A stretch of 64,000 nucleotides of DNA from JBDTSW01 sp963782605 (GCA_963782605.1 CAWAKK010000006.1:62001-126000); one strand, 5' to 3'; positions 42,163 through 51,467 are shown, counted from the first letter of the stretch. The notes: generated by a model from the letters alone, not told the origin. Numbers and translations are program-made.

Positions 42163-43082
42163 AGCTGGGGTTCCTCACCGCTTGCATGCCGGAGCGTCCA
42201 CTCGAGGACATCGCGGCGTTCGCGGCCCAGGAGGGCTTCGAGACGCTCGAGCTCGCTGCCTGGCCCCGCCTCGGCGACCGCCCCTTCACCGCGAGCCACA
42301 TAGCGGCGGACGTCCTCGACGACGCCGAGGTTGAGCGCGTACGCGGTGCTCTTTCGAAGCACGGTCTCGAGTGCTCGGCCCTCGCCTACTACGACAACAA
42401 CCTCCACCCCGACTCGGCCGAGCGGGACGGCGCCCACCAGCACCTCCGCGCCGTGATCGATGCGGCAGCCGCGCTCGGCGGCATCCCCGTGGGCACATTC
42501 ATCGGGCGAGACCCCAGCCGCAGTGTCGCGGAGAACCTGCAGGAGGCCGAGCAGGTCTTTCCACCCCTCGTGGATTACGCCGGCGAGCGCGACGTGAGGC
42601 TGATGATCGAGAACTGCGTCATGGAGGGCTGGCACCCGGACGGCTACCCCGGCAACCTCGCGTACTCACCCGAGCTGTGGGAGTGGATGTTCGACCTGGG
42701 CCTCTGGCTCAACTTCGATCCCTCGCACCTCCTGTGGCTGGGGATCGACCCGGTCGCCGCGCTCCGCCCCTATGTCGACAAGGTGGCCCACGCGCACGCG
42801 AAGGATGCCGAGACCTTCCCGGAGCGCCGCAACCGCTATGGGTTCTTCGGCCGCACCTCCACCCGCGGCGAGGACCCGTGGGACATGGGCTGGTGGCGGT
42901 ACCGGATCCCCGGTCTCGGCCAGGTCGACTTCCAACGGTATGTCGACGCGCTATACGAGGGTGGGTTCGACGGCGTGCTCTCCATCGAGCACGAGGACCC
43001 GGTATGGGGCGGGACCCCCGAGAAGGTCGAGGCGGGGCTGCGCGTCGCACACACCACGCTTCGCCCGCTGGTGGTTTCGTGA
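42159..43082 (+). CDS. Sugar phosphate isomerase/epimerase family protein (IolE/xylose-isomerase-like TIM barrel)
   Basis: 307 aa from GTG 42159. The AP-endonuclease-2/TIM-barrel features are GFETLELAAWPRLGD, then VRLMIENCVMEGWHP (Glu metal ligand), LWLNFDPSHLLWLGID, VAHAHAKDAE and VLSIEHEDPVW (Glu). Relatives include inosose dehydratase, 3-keto-sugar epimerases and tagatose epimerases. With the upstream dehydrogenase it would act on a keto sugar or inosose (inference). Coupled on both sides: GTGA upstream, TGATG downstream. Confidence 0.9.
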   Translation: MKLGFLTACMPERPLEDIAAFAAQEGFETLELAAWPRLGDRPFTASHIAADVLDDAEVERVRGALSKHGLECSALAYYDNNLHPDSAERDGAHQHLRAVIDAAAALGGIPVGTFIGRDPSRSVAENLQEAEQVFPPLVDYAGERDVRLMIENCVMEGWHPDGYPGNLAYSPELWEWMFDLGLWLNFDPSHLLWLGIDPVAALRPYVDKVAHAHAKDAETFPERRNRYGFFGRTSTRGEDPWDMGWWRYRIPGLGQVDFQRYVDALYEGGFDGVLSIEHEDPVWGGTPEKVEAGLRVAHTTLRPLVVS

Positions 43083-44617
43083 TGGAGGCGACGCCGCTAC
43101 TTGAGATTCGAGCTCTGGAGAAGGAGTACCCGGGCGTGCGAGCGCTGCAGGGCGTGGACTTCGACGTGCGCACCGGCGAGGTCCACTGCATCGTCGGCCC
43201 CAACGGCGCGGGCAAGTCGACGCTGATCAAGTGCGTTTCGGGCGCGGTTGAGCCGACGTCCGGCCAGGTGCTGCTGGAGGGGGAGCCGCTGGCGGCCGGC
43301 AGCCCCTCCGGGGCCATCGACCGGGGCATCGCGACGATCTACCAGGAGCTTGATCTGGTCGAGGACCTCTCGGTCGCCCAGAACGTCTTCCTCGGCCACG
43401 AGCCGCGCCGGGCACGCCTGCTCGACCTGGGCACGATGCGAAGCGACACGGCCGCGATCCTGAAGCGGCTCGACCACGAGGGGATCTCGCCGCGCGCGTT
43501 CGTCCGCGACCTGCGGCCCGCGGCCCGCCAGGTGGTGTCGATCGCCCGCGCCCTGTCGCGCAAGGTACGGCTGCTGATCATGGACGAGCCGTCCGCCATC
43601 CTCGACGACGGCGAGATCGAGACGATGTTCGGTGTCGTCCGCCGGCTCACCGCCGAGGGCGTCGGCGTGATCTACATCTCGCACCGACTCGACGAGATCG
43701 GGCGCCTCGGTGACCGCGTCACGGTGCTGACCGACGGCCGTACGGTGGCCTCCGGGCTGCCCGCATCCACCTCGGTTGACGAGATCGTGGAGCTGATGGT
43801 GGGCCGCAAGGTCGACCAGCTCTACCCGGATCGTGTCACCGGGAACGGAACCGTGCTCCTCGAGGTGCGGGGCGTGACCCGGCTTCCCGACGTCCGGGAT
43901 GTCTCGTTCGAGGTCCGCGCCGGCGAGGTGCTGGGAATCGGCGGGCTCGTGGGGGCTGGCCGGAGCGAGCTGCTGCGCGCCGTCTACGGGGTCGACGGCC
44001 GCGACTCCGGTGAGGTCCGGGTGGCCGGGGAGCCGCTCGTGGCGGGGCGGCCCGACAAGGCGATCGCCGCCGGCCTCGGTCTCGCGCCCGAGGATCGCAA
44101 GTCCCAGGGCCTCCTCATGGAGTGGAGCCTGGCAAAGAATGTGAGCCTTGCCAATCTCGGCCGGTTCCTCCGCCGGCGGCTCCTGAGCCTGCGTGCCGAG
44201 CGCGAGGCGACCGCGCGCCAGCTCGATGCTCTCAACACGGTTCCGGCGGAGGTCGACCGGGCCGTCGCCGAGCTCTCCGGCGGCAATCAGCAGAAGGTCG
44301 TCCTGGCTCGCTGGTTGCTCCGCGAATGCCGGGTCCTCCTGCTTGACGAGCCGACGCGCGGGGTGGACGTGGCGACGAAGGCCGAGCTCTACCGGGTGAT
44401 CACCGACCTGGCGGCACGGGGCATCGGCGTGGTCGTCGTCTCCTCCGAGCTCGACGAGCTGGCGGGCATCTGCACCCGCGTGCTCGTCATGCAGGAGGGG
44501 AGGCTCGTGGCCGAGGTCGCGGGCGAGGAGACCAGTGAGCTCGACCTGCTGCGCCACGCCGTCACGGCGTCGGGCCAGGCCGAATACCGAGATGAGATCG
44601 CGAAGGAGGCCCAGTGA
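43082..44617 (+). CDS. Sugar ABC transporter ATP-binding protein (RbsA/XylG-like, two ABC domains)
   Basis: 511 aa. The first domain has Walker A GPNGAGKST, the Q loop ATIYQELDLV, Walker B LLIMDEPSA and the H-loop ISHR, but its signature is LRPAARQ rather than LSxGQ. The second has the degenerate Walker A GLVGAGRSEL usual in this family, a canonical LSGGNQQ and LLLDEPTRGVD. It energises import of a pentose, inositol or related sugar. ATG 43082 overlaps the upstream stop, and the permease start overlaps its own stop. Confidence 0.95.
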   Translation: MEATPLLEIRALEKEYPGVRALQGVDFDVRTGEVHCIVGPNGAGKSTLIKCVSGAVEPTSGQVLLEGEPLAAGSPSGAIDRGIATIYQELDLVEDLSVAQNVFLGHEPRRARLLDLGTMRSDTAAILKRLDHEGISPRAFVRDLRPAARQVVSIARALSRKVRLLIMDEPSAILDDGEIETMFGVVRRLTAEGVGVIYISHRLDEIGRLGDRVTVLTDGRTVASGLPASTSVDEIVELMVGRKVDQLYPDRVTGNGTVLLEVRGVTRLPDVRDVSFEVRAGEVLGIGGLVGAGRSELLRAVYGVDGRDSGEVRVAGEPLVAGRPDKAIAAGLGLAPEDRKSQGLLMEWSLAKNVSLANLGRFLRRRLLSLRAEREATARQLDALNTVPAEVDRAVAELSGGNQQKVVLARWLLRECRVLLLDEPTRGVDVATKAELYRVITDLAARGIGVVVVSSELDELAGICTRVLVMQEGRLVAEVAGEETSELDLLRHAVTASGQAEYRDEIAKEAQ

Positions 44618-45573
44618 GCACGCAACGGATGTCGATCCCGAGCCTGGGGGCGGGCCAGCTGCGGACCCAGGAGGCCGCGTTGGTCGGGGTGATCGCGATC
44701 CTGATCCTGGTCGGGGCGATCCTCGAAGGAGGCAGCTTTGCCTCGGCCGACAACTTCCGGGCGATCCTCACGCAGGCGAGCGTCGTCGGGGTCATTGCGG
44801 TCGGGATGACGTTCGTGATCGCCACCTCGGGGATCGATCTCTCGGTCGGCTCCATGCTGGCAGCGGCGGGTATCGCCGGCGGCCTGCTCGTCGACTCGGG
44901 GTCGGCCGCCTTCATCCTCGGTGCGCTCGCCTTCGGACTGGTGATGGGCGGCTTCAACGGTGTCGCGATCGCCTATGGGCGAGTCGTCCCCTTCATCGCG
45001 ACGCTCGCTATGTTCGCGATGGCCCGGGGCCTCGCCCTGCTCATGAGCGACAAGCTCCCGATCAGCCTGTTCAGCGCCGATGGGGTCCGCTGGTTCGGCA
45101 CCGGCGAGATCATCACGATCCCGGTTTCCATCCTGATCTTCCTGTTGATCACGGCCCTCGGTTGGGTCGGGCTCAACCGGACTCGCTACGGGCGCTACGT
45201 CGTGGCCGTGGGCGGAAACCGGGAGGCGGCGCGCATCGCCGGCGTCCCCGTGCAGCGGATCATCTTCAGCGTCTACTGCCTCACCGGGCTGCTCGCGGGG
45301 CTGGGGGCAATCCTGCTATCCGCCCGGCTTGCCAGCGCGTCGCCTGTCAGCGGCAACCTGCTCGAGCTCGACGCGATCGGCGCCGTCGTCATCGGCGGCA
45401 CGAGCCTCGCGGGGGGCCGCGCGACCATCGTCGGGACGTTCCTCGGCGTAATCGTGTTCGCGATCATCTTCAACCTGCTCACCCAGCTCAATCTGGCCAC
45501 CGAGTGGCAGCAGATCGTGAAGGGGGTGATCATCCTCGCGGCCGTCCTGATCCAGCGCCCGGAGCGCATCTGA
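44614..45573 (+). CDS. Sugar ABC transporter permease (RbsC-like)
   Basis: 319 aa from GTG 44614 (GTGA overlap). About eight to ten helices are visible; GMTFVIATSGIDLSVGSMLA is the conserved RbsC-family region after the third helix. GTSLAGGRATIVGTFLG near the C-terminus is the EAA-like ATPase contact. It forms the membrane channel of the transporter with the preceding ATPase. Homodimeric in known systems. Confidence 0.95.
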   Translation: MSTQRMSIPSLGAGQLRTQEAALVGVIAILILVGAILEGGSFASADNFRAILTQASVVGVIAVGMTFVIATSGIDLSVGSMLAAAGIAGGLLVDSGSAAFILGALAFGLVMGGFNGVAIAYGRVVPFIATLAMFAMARGLALLMSDKLPISLFSADGVRWFGTGEIITIPVSILIFLLITALGWVGLNRTRYGRYVVAVGGNREAARIAGVPVQRIIFSVYCLTGLLAGLGAILLSARLASASPVSGNLLELDAIGAVVIGGTSLAGGRATIVGTFLGVIVFAIIFNLLTQLNLATEWQQIVKGVIILAAVLIQRPERI

Positions 45574-45593
45574 GCCGCGAGCCCAGCACCTCG

Positions 45594-45611
45594 CCCCGGG
45601 ACATCCCGGGG
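45594..45611 (+). promoter_or_regulatory. Intercistronic hairpin between permease and binding-protein genes
   Basis: CCCCGGG-ACAT-CCCGGGG is a perfect 7-bp stem with a four-base loop, without a following U tract. Such hairpins often mark processing or stabilisation points that raise binding-protein mRNA relative to permease mRNA. That role is inferred. Confidence 0.5.
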
Positions 45612-45651
45612 GGACCAAGAACCACACCAACCTCAGGAGGAGATTTCGAAG

Positions 45652-46695
45652 ATGTCGTTCAGGCGACTACTCATGTGTTCAATGCTGGCGCTCGTTTTGG
45701 CGCTAGGCGTCGCGGCGTGCGGCGGCGATGATGACGGCGATGACGGCGGCGGGAGCGACACCAGCGCCTCCAGCGGCTCGGCAGAGGAGAGCGGAGGCTC
45801 GGGCGAGACCGTGACGATCGCGGCGAGCGTGCCGCCCACCGACCACGGCTGGCTCGGCGCGATCTCAAAGAACGCGCAGGAGGCCGCGGACCAGTTCGAC
45901 GATGTCGAGTTCGAGCTGGTCGAGGCCGCTGATCCGGACTCGCAGGCATCCCAGATCGAAACGCTGATCAACGAGGAGCCCGACGCGCTGGTCGTTCTCC
46001 CGCATGACGGCGAGGCACTGACCCCGGTCGCGGAGAAGGCGATGGAGGCCGGCATCGCCGTCGTCAACGTCGACCGCCTGTTCTCGACGCCGGAGGCCGC
46101 GCGGGCGACCATCCTGGGCGACAACTACGGGATCGGCGTCCAGGCCGGCGAATACATCGCCGGGGAACTCGACTGCGAGGGCAACGTCGTCGAGATCCAG
46201 GGTCTTGCGGGCATCTCGGTTACCGAGGACCGCAGCAAGGGGTTCGAGGACACCATCAATGAGCTCTGCGGCAACGGCATTGAGATCGTCGCCCAGCAGC
46301 CTGGTGACTTCAACCCAGACACCGGGCTCGAGGCCATGGAGGCGATCCTCCAGTCTGAGGACCAGATCGACGCCGTGTACACCCACGACGACGACATGGC
46401 CGAGGGCGTCGTCGCCGCGATCCAGAACGCCGGCCGCGAGGACGAGATGTTCCTCACGGGCGTCGGCGGATCGTGCAACGCGTTCGACGCGATCGCGGAG
46501 GGCGGCCTGTACCGGTCGACCTACCTCTACAACCCGACCATGGCGGGGTCCGCCGTGAACATGGCGCGGCTGATCGCCCAGGGCGAGGGCTTCTCGGACC
46601 TCACTGAGCCCGAGGTTCCCTCGCAGGTTGTCGTGCCCCCGACCGAGGTCACGGAGGAGAACGTCGAGGACCTGCGCGACTACTGCTTCACCTAG
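45652..46695 (+). CDS. Sugar ABC transporter substrate-binding lipoprotein (RbsB-like)
   Basis: 347 aa. An ideal AGGAGG lies 11 bases before the ATG, unlike its upstream neighbours, which fits high expression. The signal sequence ends in a lipobox, LGVAACGG, followed by an Asp/Gly/Ser linker. The peripheral-binding-protein-like domain starts VTIAASVPPTDHGWLGAI, and VVEIQGLAGISVTEDRSKGF is the hinge half. QSEDQIDAVYTHDDDMAEG corresponds to the ribose/inositol-binding family. It delivers the ligand to the RbsC-like permease. An 11-bp hairpin closes the operon. Confidence 0.95.
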   Translation: MSFRRLLMCSMLALVLALGVAACGGDDDGDDGGGSDTSASSGSAEESGGSGETVTIAASVPPTDHGWLGAISKNAQEAADQFDDVEFELVEAADPDSQASQIETLINEEPDALVVLPHDGEALTPVAEKAMEAGIAVVNVDRLFSTPEAARATILGDNYGIGVQAGEYIAGELDCEGNVVEIQGLAGISVTEDRSKGFEDTINELCGNGIEIVAQQPGDFNPDTGLEAMEAILQSEDQIDAVYTHDDDMAEGVVAAIQNAGREDEMFLTGVGGSCNAFDAIAEGGLYRSTYLYNPTMAGSAVNMARLIAQGEGFSDLTEPEVPSQVVVPPTEVTEENVEDLRDYCFT

Positions 46696-46720
46696 CGGTC
46701 GCGAAGATCTGAAGACGGAT

Positions 46721-46752
46721 GGCCCGCCGGCGCGCGTTTGTGCCGGCGGGCC
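46721..46752 (+). terminator. Strong hairpin at the end of the sugar operon
   Basis: GGCCCGCCGGC (46721-46731) and GCCGGCGGGCC (46742-46752) form a perfect 11-bp stem with a ten-base loop, 26 bases after the binding-protein stop. No U tract follows. It is probably the operon terminator, also facing the convergent antiporter gene. Confidence 0.65.
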
Positions 46753-46840
46753 GCCCCCGTGCCTCGCTTCGGAGCCACTCTCCTTCCTTGCAGCAGGCGT
46801 TCGCGAGTGGATGCCGGGCCCGAAGCATCGCAACGCGCGC

Positions 46841-48428
46841 TCAGATCTCCAGCCGCGACTCTTCGAGGTCGAGGTCGCGCTCGACTCGGCGCATGACGTC
46901 CGCCGAGATCAGGCCCTCGTTTCGCATCCGCACGATCGCCGCCCGCTGGGCCTCGATCACCCCGCGCAGCAGGCGCTGGTAGGCGAGCGATCGGTCGACG
47001 ATCCCGTCCTCGTCTTGCTGGTCACCGCGCAGGGTGGCGAATCGACGGCGTCGGAACCCGTACATCCCCCGCATTCGCTCGACGGTGTCCTCGCGCACCC
47101 ACTCCTCGTCAGCGAGCCGGTCGAGCTCCTCGAGCGCCGCCTCGGCGGCCGCGATTCGGGCGGCGTGCTCCTCGTCCTCCTCCTCCGTGCCGTCGTCGAC
47201 GACTCCCAGACGGCGGATCAGCGCCGGCAGCGTCAGTCCCTGGACGACGACCGTGAACAGCACGACGCAGTAGGCGATGAAGATCACCAGGTCGCGATCC
47301 GGAAACGGCGCGCCCGCGTCGGTCTCGAGCGGCAGCGAGAGCGCCGCAGCGAGCGAGACGGCGCCGCGCATCCCGGCCCAAGCCATGACCACCCGTGGGG
47401 CGGCCCCGACCCGCCGCTCGACCTGGCTCGGGCGGCGGTCGAGCGCCCGGAGCATGTACGGAGTGGTGAACACCCACAGGAACCGCATCCCGACGACGAC
47501 GCCGATCGTCGCCAGCGCGTAACCGGCGAGGGTGACCTCGTCGATCCCAGAGACCGCGTCGAGGATGCTCGGGAGCTGGAGCCCGATGAGCACGAACAGC
47601 ACGGCGTTGAGGAGGAAGACGATCAGCTCCCACACGGCGAACCCCTGGATCCGCATCTGGGCGGTCGAGATCTGGGGCGCGAGCCAGCCGAGGTAGAGCC
47701 CGGTCGTCACCGCAGCGAGCACGCCCGAGACGCCGAGCTGCTCGGCTGGAAGGTAGGCCGCGAAGCCGCTGAAGATCGAGATCGTGATCTCGACCGGGAC
47801 GTCGTCGAGACGCCGCCGAACCTCGGCGATCACGGCACCGACGACCAGCCCGACGACAATCCCACCCAGCGACCGCGACGACGAAGTCGACGCTGGCGTC
47901 GAACAGCGAGAAGCTGCCGCCGATCGCGGCGGCGATCGCGACCCGGTATGCGATCAGCGCCGAGGCATCGTTGACGAGGCTTTCGCCCTCGATCATGTTG
48001 ACGAGCCGCCGCGGGGCGCCGAGCTGCCGCGTGATCGCGGTCGCGGCGACGGGATCGGTTGGCGAGACGATGGCGCCGAGCGCGAAGGCGACGGCCCACG
48101 GTAGGCCTATGAGCTCGTGGCTGACGACCCCGACCGCGCAGGTCGTGAGCAGCACCAGTCCGATCGAGGTCAGCGACAACGCGCGGGCGTCGGCACGCAG
48201 GGCCCGCAGATCGGCGAAAAAGGCCGCCACATAGAGCAGCGGCGGCAGGAAGATCACCAGGACCAGGTCGGGCTCGAGCTCGACGTTGGGGACGCCGGGC
48301 AGGTAGCCGAGGGGGATCGCCCCGAGGACGAGCACGATCGGGTACGGGATGTCGAGCAGGCGCGCGATCACGCTCAGCAGCGGGATCGCGACGCATAGGC
48401 CGAGGATCAGCAGCTCGGTCTCATGCAT
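46841..48428 (-). pseudogene. CPA1-family Na+/H+ antiporter (NhaP-like), broken by a one-base frameshift
   Basis: The frame from ATG 48428 encodes the N-terminal helices with VFLPPLLYVAAF-like VIFLPPLLYVAAFFADL, GAIVSPTDPVAA and EGESLVNDASAL (the ion-binding ND pair), then leaves frame near 47861-47870. The second frame resumes with GIVVGLVVGAVIAEV and carries GFAAYLPAEQLGVSGVLA, WAGMRGAVSLAAALSLP and a cytoplasmic C-terminal tail of about 120 residues. Removing one G from GGGTGGG (minus strand) restores 528 aa, normal for the family. It exports Na+ or K+ for protons at the membrane. Confidence 0.88.
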
Positions 48429-48523
48429 GGTCGGCCCGTGAGCTTAAGCTCCGAGGTGAGCGCCTTTCGCGCTCGCCCGCCCGCCGGTCGTCGGCTCGCG
48501 TTGCATGGGCGTGGAAACGGGGC

Positions 48524-49021
48524 TCAGGGAAGCGGGTGGGACTGCGCCAGCGGCGGGCCCAGGACCGTCATGCCCGCGTCCTCCGAGAGCGCCGCGAACG
48601 CCTCCCGCACAGCCGATTCCTCGCCTGCCACCTGCGCAAAGCGCTCGAAGAACCGCTCCATCCCGGGCGATGCGGGGGTGAAGACGAAGAGCAAGTGGGC
48701 CTGACCCTCGCTCACGTTCTGCCAGCTGTGCGGTGTATCCCGCGGGACGAACGCGAACGAGCCCGGTGACATGTCAATGACCTCATCTTCGATCCGCAGG
48801 CGAAACGCGCCGTCGACGAAATACATGACCTCGTCCTCGTTCGCGTGCTTGTGAAGGGGCGGACCCTCCCCGGGCATCGTGACGCTCTCGCAGGCCGTCA
48901 GCGCTCCGCCCGTCTCCTCGCCGCGAGCCTTGATCTCGAGCGGCCCCGCCGTCGCAACCGGATTACGCAGCGAGTCGCCCTTTCCCCGCGCCGCGTGGAT
49001 CGGTCGGGCGTTGCTGCTCAT
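48524..49021 (-). CDS. Cupin domain protein
   Basis: 165 aa. The metal site of the conserved beta barrel is visible as PLHKHANEDEVMYFVDG (HxHx4E pattern, about residues 56-72) and FVPRDTPHSW (second His). The tail SPGMERFFERFAQ is common in quercetinase- or dioxygenase-like cupins of unknown substrate. Its ATG overlaps the stop of the following SnoaL-like gene (ATGA), so the two form a pair. Confidence 0.9.
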   Translation of the reverse strand: MSSNARPIHAARGKGDSLRNPVATAGPLEIKARGEETGGALTACESVTMPGEGPPLHKHANEDEVMYFVDGAFRLRIEDEVIDMSPGSFAFVPRDTPHSWQNVSEGQAHLLFVFTPASPGMERFFERFAQVAGEESAVREAFAALSEDAGMTVLGPPLAQSHPLP

Positions 49022-49470
49022 GGCCTCTCCATGCGCGTGTCGGGACCCGGGTTGTCGGCGTGGCGGTGGATGATCTTCCAGGCGCCGTTCTCACGTCGGT
49101 AGACGTGCGTCACGCGAACCAACACGGGCTCCACGGGGCGCCCGGCGATAGATCCGTTGAAGCGCTCGAAACCCAGGGTGTAGGCCATGCCTCCATCCAC
49201 GCCGACGAGCTCGACGTCGAAGTGGAAGTCGCTGACGTCGGAGAACCGCGACGCGACCCACGTAAACGTCGCGCTCAGCTTGTCCCACCCGGACTGGGAC
49301 ATGCCGATCGCGCCGAAGAGCGTCACCGGGTCGTTCTTCGACCAGAGATCCATTCTTGGCCCGGGATCCCCATTGGTCACGAACGCCTCCTCGGCCTCCA
49401 TTTGCTGCGCGAGGACCGTCGAGCGAAACTCCTCGACCTCGGCCGGCTCGCCGTGTTCCTCAATTACCAC
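49018..49470 (-). CDS. SnoaL/DUF4440-like NTF2-fold protein
   Basis: 150 aa from GTG 49470, chosen because GGGAGGT lies just upstream; a longer frame to 49530 adds an Ala/Arg tail. The fold pattern is EEAFVTNGDPGPRMDLWSKNDPV in part (LWSKNDPVTLFGA), FHFDVELVGVDGGMAYTLGF and VRVTHVYRRENGAWKIIHRH, the last being the typical NTF2/ketosteroid isomerase-like end. It is paired with the cupin. No substrate can be assigned. Confidence 0.82.
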   Translation of the reverse strand: MVIEEHGEPAEVEEFRSTVLAQQMEAEEAFVTNGDPGPRMDLWSKNDPVTLFGAIGMSQSGWDKLSATFTWVASRFSDVSDFHFDVELVGVDGGMAYTLGFERFNGSIAGRPVEPVLVRVTHVYRRENGAWKIIHRHADNPGPDTRMERP

Positions 49471-49638
49471 CTGACCTCCCTCGGTCGCGTCCGCGGCCCG
49501 CGATCCGGCCGCGCGAGCCGAGTCTCTCACGCCGGAGTCGTCCCCTTCGGCCTAGTCGTCGAAGGCGCTCCTCCCGCACCCCCGGCCGCTCCTCGACCAG
49601 CGCCGAAAGAGCGCTGCGGTTCGTCGAGCCCAAGCGGC

Positions 49639-50013
49639 TCAAGCGGGATCGAGTTGGCGTGCCAGCCAGGCGCTCAGCAGCGACCCGGTAGCTGCTAGGC
49701 CGAGGGTGCCGGGGAAGACGCCTGCGCGCAGGTGGCGGCGGGCGAACAGGCATGCGACTGCGTCGATGCCGTCGATCACGGCCGACGCTTCGAGCCAGCC
49801 GCGCGTGGGGGCGTCCCGGTCCAGGGCGACCTGGAGCCCGAGGCCGACTCCGAGATCGCGGGCGCCGATCATGCGTACGAACAGGCGCATCCCGTCCTCG
49901 GAGCGGCCACCGCCGGTCATCGTGCGTGCCACGAGGCCTGGCGCAAGGAGCGACACGACGCCGAAGGCGATCCTTCCGCGTGCCAGGTTGACCGCTAGAT
50001 CCCGTGCCTCCAT
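49639..50013 (-). CDS. Small membrane protein (DUF4267-like)
   Basis: 124 aa. Segments ARGRIAFGVVSLLAPGLVARTM, here in part, RMIGARDLGVGLGLQVAL and ASAVIDGIDAVACLF match small three-to-four-helix actinobacterial proteins related to DUF4267. It has no catalytic motif. It is divergent from the 440-aa membrane protein gene (57 bases). Confidence 0.72.
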   Translation of the reverse strand: MEARDLAVNLARGRIAFGVVSLLAPGLVARTMTGGGRSEDGMRLFVRMIGARDLGVGLGLQVALDRDAPTRGWLEASAVIDGIDAVACLFARRHLRAGVFPGTLGLAATGSLLSAWLARQLDPA

Positions 50014-50058
50014 CCAGCCCGATCCTATGAGATCGACAGCCGGCGCTCGCGGTGCCGG

Positions 50059-50064
50059 GATACT
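50059..50064 (+). promoter_or_regulatory. Candidate -10 box (GATACT) for the 440-aa membrane protein
   Basis: GATACT ends six bases before ATG 50071, with no ribosome-binding site, so the message is probably leaderless. No -35 at good spacing is visible. Confidence 0.45.
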
Positions 50065-50070
50065 CCGGGC

Positions 50071-51393
50071 ATGGCTGATCCGGATCGACGCAGGCGGAGC
50101 CCTTCCGGCCAGCTCCGCGACGCGGCGGTGTGGGGAATAGCCCTGGGCGCTGCGTCGGGCGCCGTGCTGGGCGCTGCGATCGACGGAGTCGGGGCGGGCG
50201 TTGGCGCCGTGGTCTGTGCCGCCGTGTACGCACCCGCCGAGGTGATCACGACCATGAGCAGGAGCGTCGGCGAGATCAAGCCGCTTTGGCAGCGCATCTT
50301 CGGCAGCGCCCTGCTGATGGCCTTGCTCGGCTGGTTGCTGGGCCTGATCTACGGTCCCGACGAGCTCCTGCTCACCGCGATCATCAGCGGTGCACTCCTC
50401 GGCCTTCTCGGTCTACGCCCGGGGAAGGCGGCTCTCGGACTCTTGATCGGCGTCGCCTTGGGGGTTCTGTTCGAAGCTCTCGACGCCGGTCTCGAGTCGG
50501 CGCTGGTAGCAGCGGCAGTGGCGATCGTCTACCGCGTGGCCGCCGCGATCGCCTACCGTGATCAGCCCCTTGTCCGCGTGATGGCCGAAGAGGTACCGGC
50601 GGCGGAGCTGCGATATGTCGTGCCCTTCGAGGCGCGCTCGCGGTATGTCGGCGCCGATTACGTCGAGCAGCTGGCGACGCTCCGGGGCGGCACCTTCCGC
50701 CGCAACCCGCCCGACGTCGGAATTCTCGCCTCGCTCGACGGCTTGAACGGGCCGACCTTCGAGGCGGGCCGCGTGCACCCCCTGATCCGCGAGTTCTACG
50801 AGCACACGAGCCGTTTCAAGCTCTCGATCATTCCCGAGTGGCGGCGCTGGATGAAGCCCGGATACGAGATCTTCAAGTTGCTGGTCGCGCAGCCGCTCGG
50901 GCAGGCCGCGATCCCGTCGAACATCGAAGAGGCCCAGCGGGGAATGATCAGCACGATCGACACGATCGCTCTGGACGGCAACGAGGCTATCGACATCCGG
51001 GGCTGGATTCGGACGTACGCGGACTCGGGCAAGCCGATCTACGTCGGCATCTACACGAGCTTTAGGCACGAGGACCGCGGCTATGTGAGCGTCGGTTTTC
51101 CGATCCCAAGCGCCAACTTCACCGCCACCCTGCTTCCCCAGAACGCCGGTGAGCATGACTTTGTATTGACGTCGCGAACCGAGCTCGCGTTTACAGGCCA
51201 CTACCTGAGCTCCGTCGACAGCGAGAGAGACGCCCTGACTGTTCTCAAGTTGCTCTATTTCCAGGAACACATCTTCGTCTACGTGGCCGAAGGCGAGCTG
51301 AAGACAGACCACAGCTTCTTCCTGGCCGGACACCGATTCCTCACCCTCCGCTACGAGATCGAACGCCTTGGCGGAGGCGTGGCCACGGCATAA
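50071..51393 (+). CDS. Membrane protein of unknown function with large soluble C-terminal domain
   Basis: 440 aa. Residues 17-165 hold about five helices (e.g. ALLMALLGWLLGLIYG and LLLTAIISGALLGLLGL). The remaining 270 residues are a single soluble, presumably cytoplasmic domain with RYVGADYVEQLATLRGG, FYEHTSRFKLSIIPEWRRWM, PSNIEEAQRGMISTIDTI and VGIYTSFRHEDRGYVSVGFP. This looks like a compact, well-conserved fold but I do not recognise it. It stands alone between divergent and convergent-free neighbours, with YceI 74 bases downstream. Confidence 0.8.
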   Translation: MADPDRRRRSPSGQLRDAAVWGIALGAASGAVLGAAIDGVGAGVGAVVCAAVYAPAEVITTMSRSVGEIKPLWQRIFGSALLMALLGWLLGLIYGPDELLLTAIISGALLGLLGLRPGKAALGLLIGVALGVLFEALDAGLESALVAAAVAIVYRVAAAIAYRDQPLVRVMAEEVPAAELRYVVPFEARSRYVGADYVEQLATLRGGTFRRNPPDVGILASLDGLNGPTFEAGRVHPLIREFYEHTSRFKLSIIPEWRRWMKPGYEIFKLLVAQPLGQAAIPSNIEEAQRGMISTIDTIALDGNEAIDIRGWIRTYADSGKPIYVGIYTSFRHEDRGYVSVGFPIPSANFTATLLPQNAGEHDFVLTSRTELAFTGHYLSSVDSERDALTVLKLLYFQEHIFVYVAEGELKTDHSFFLAGHRFLTLRYEIERLGGGVATA

Positions 51394-51455
51394 CCGAAAC
51401 AGCGCTCCCTCCGTCTCGCGCAACAAGCGCCACAGCCGCCGCCGTTGCCAGCGAA

Positions 51456-51461
51456 TACGAT
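51456..51461 (+). promoter_or_regulatory. Candidate -10 box (TACGAT) for the YceI gene
   Basis: TACGAT ends six bases before GTG 51468; there is no Shine-Dalgarno sequence. It matches the leaderless pattern. Confidence 0.45.
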
Positions 51462-51467
51462 CGCGTT

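Noticed and set aside
49471..49530. Longer N-terminus of the SnoaL-like protein
   Set aside because: Ala/Arg-rich tail without homology; GTG 49470 has GGGAGGT just upstream.
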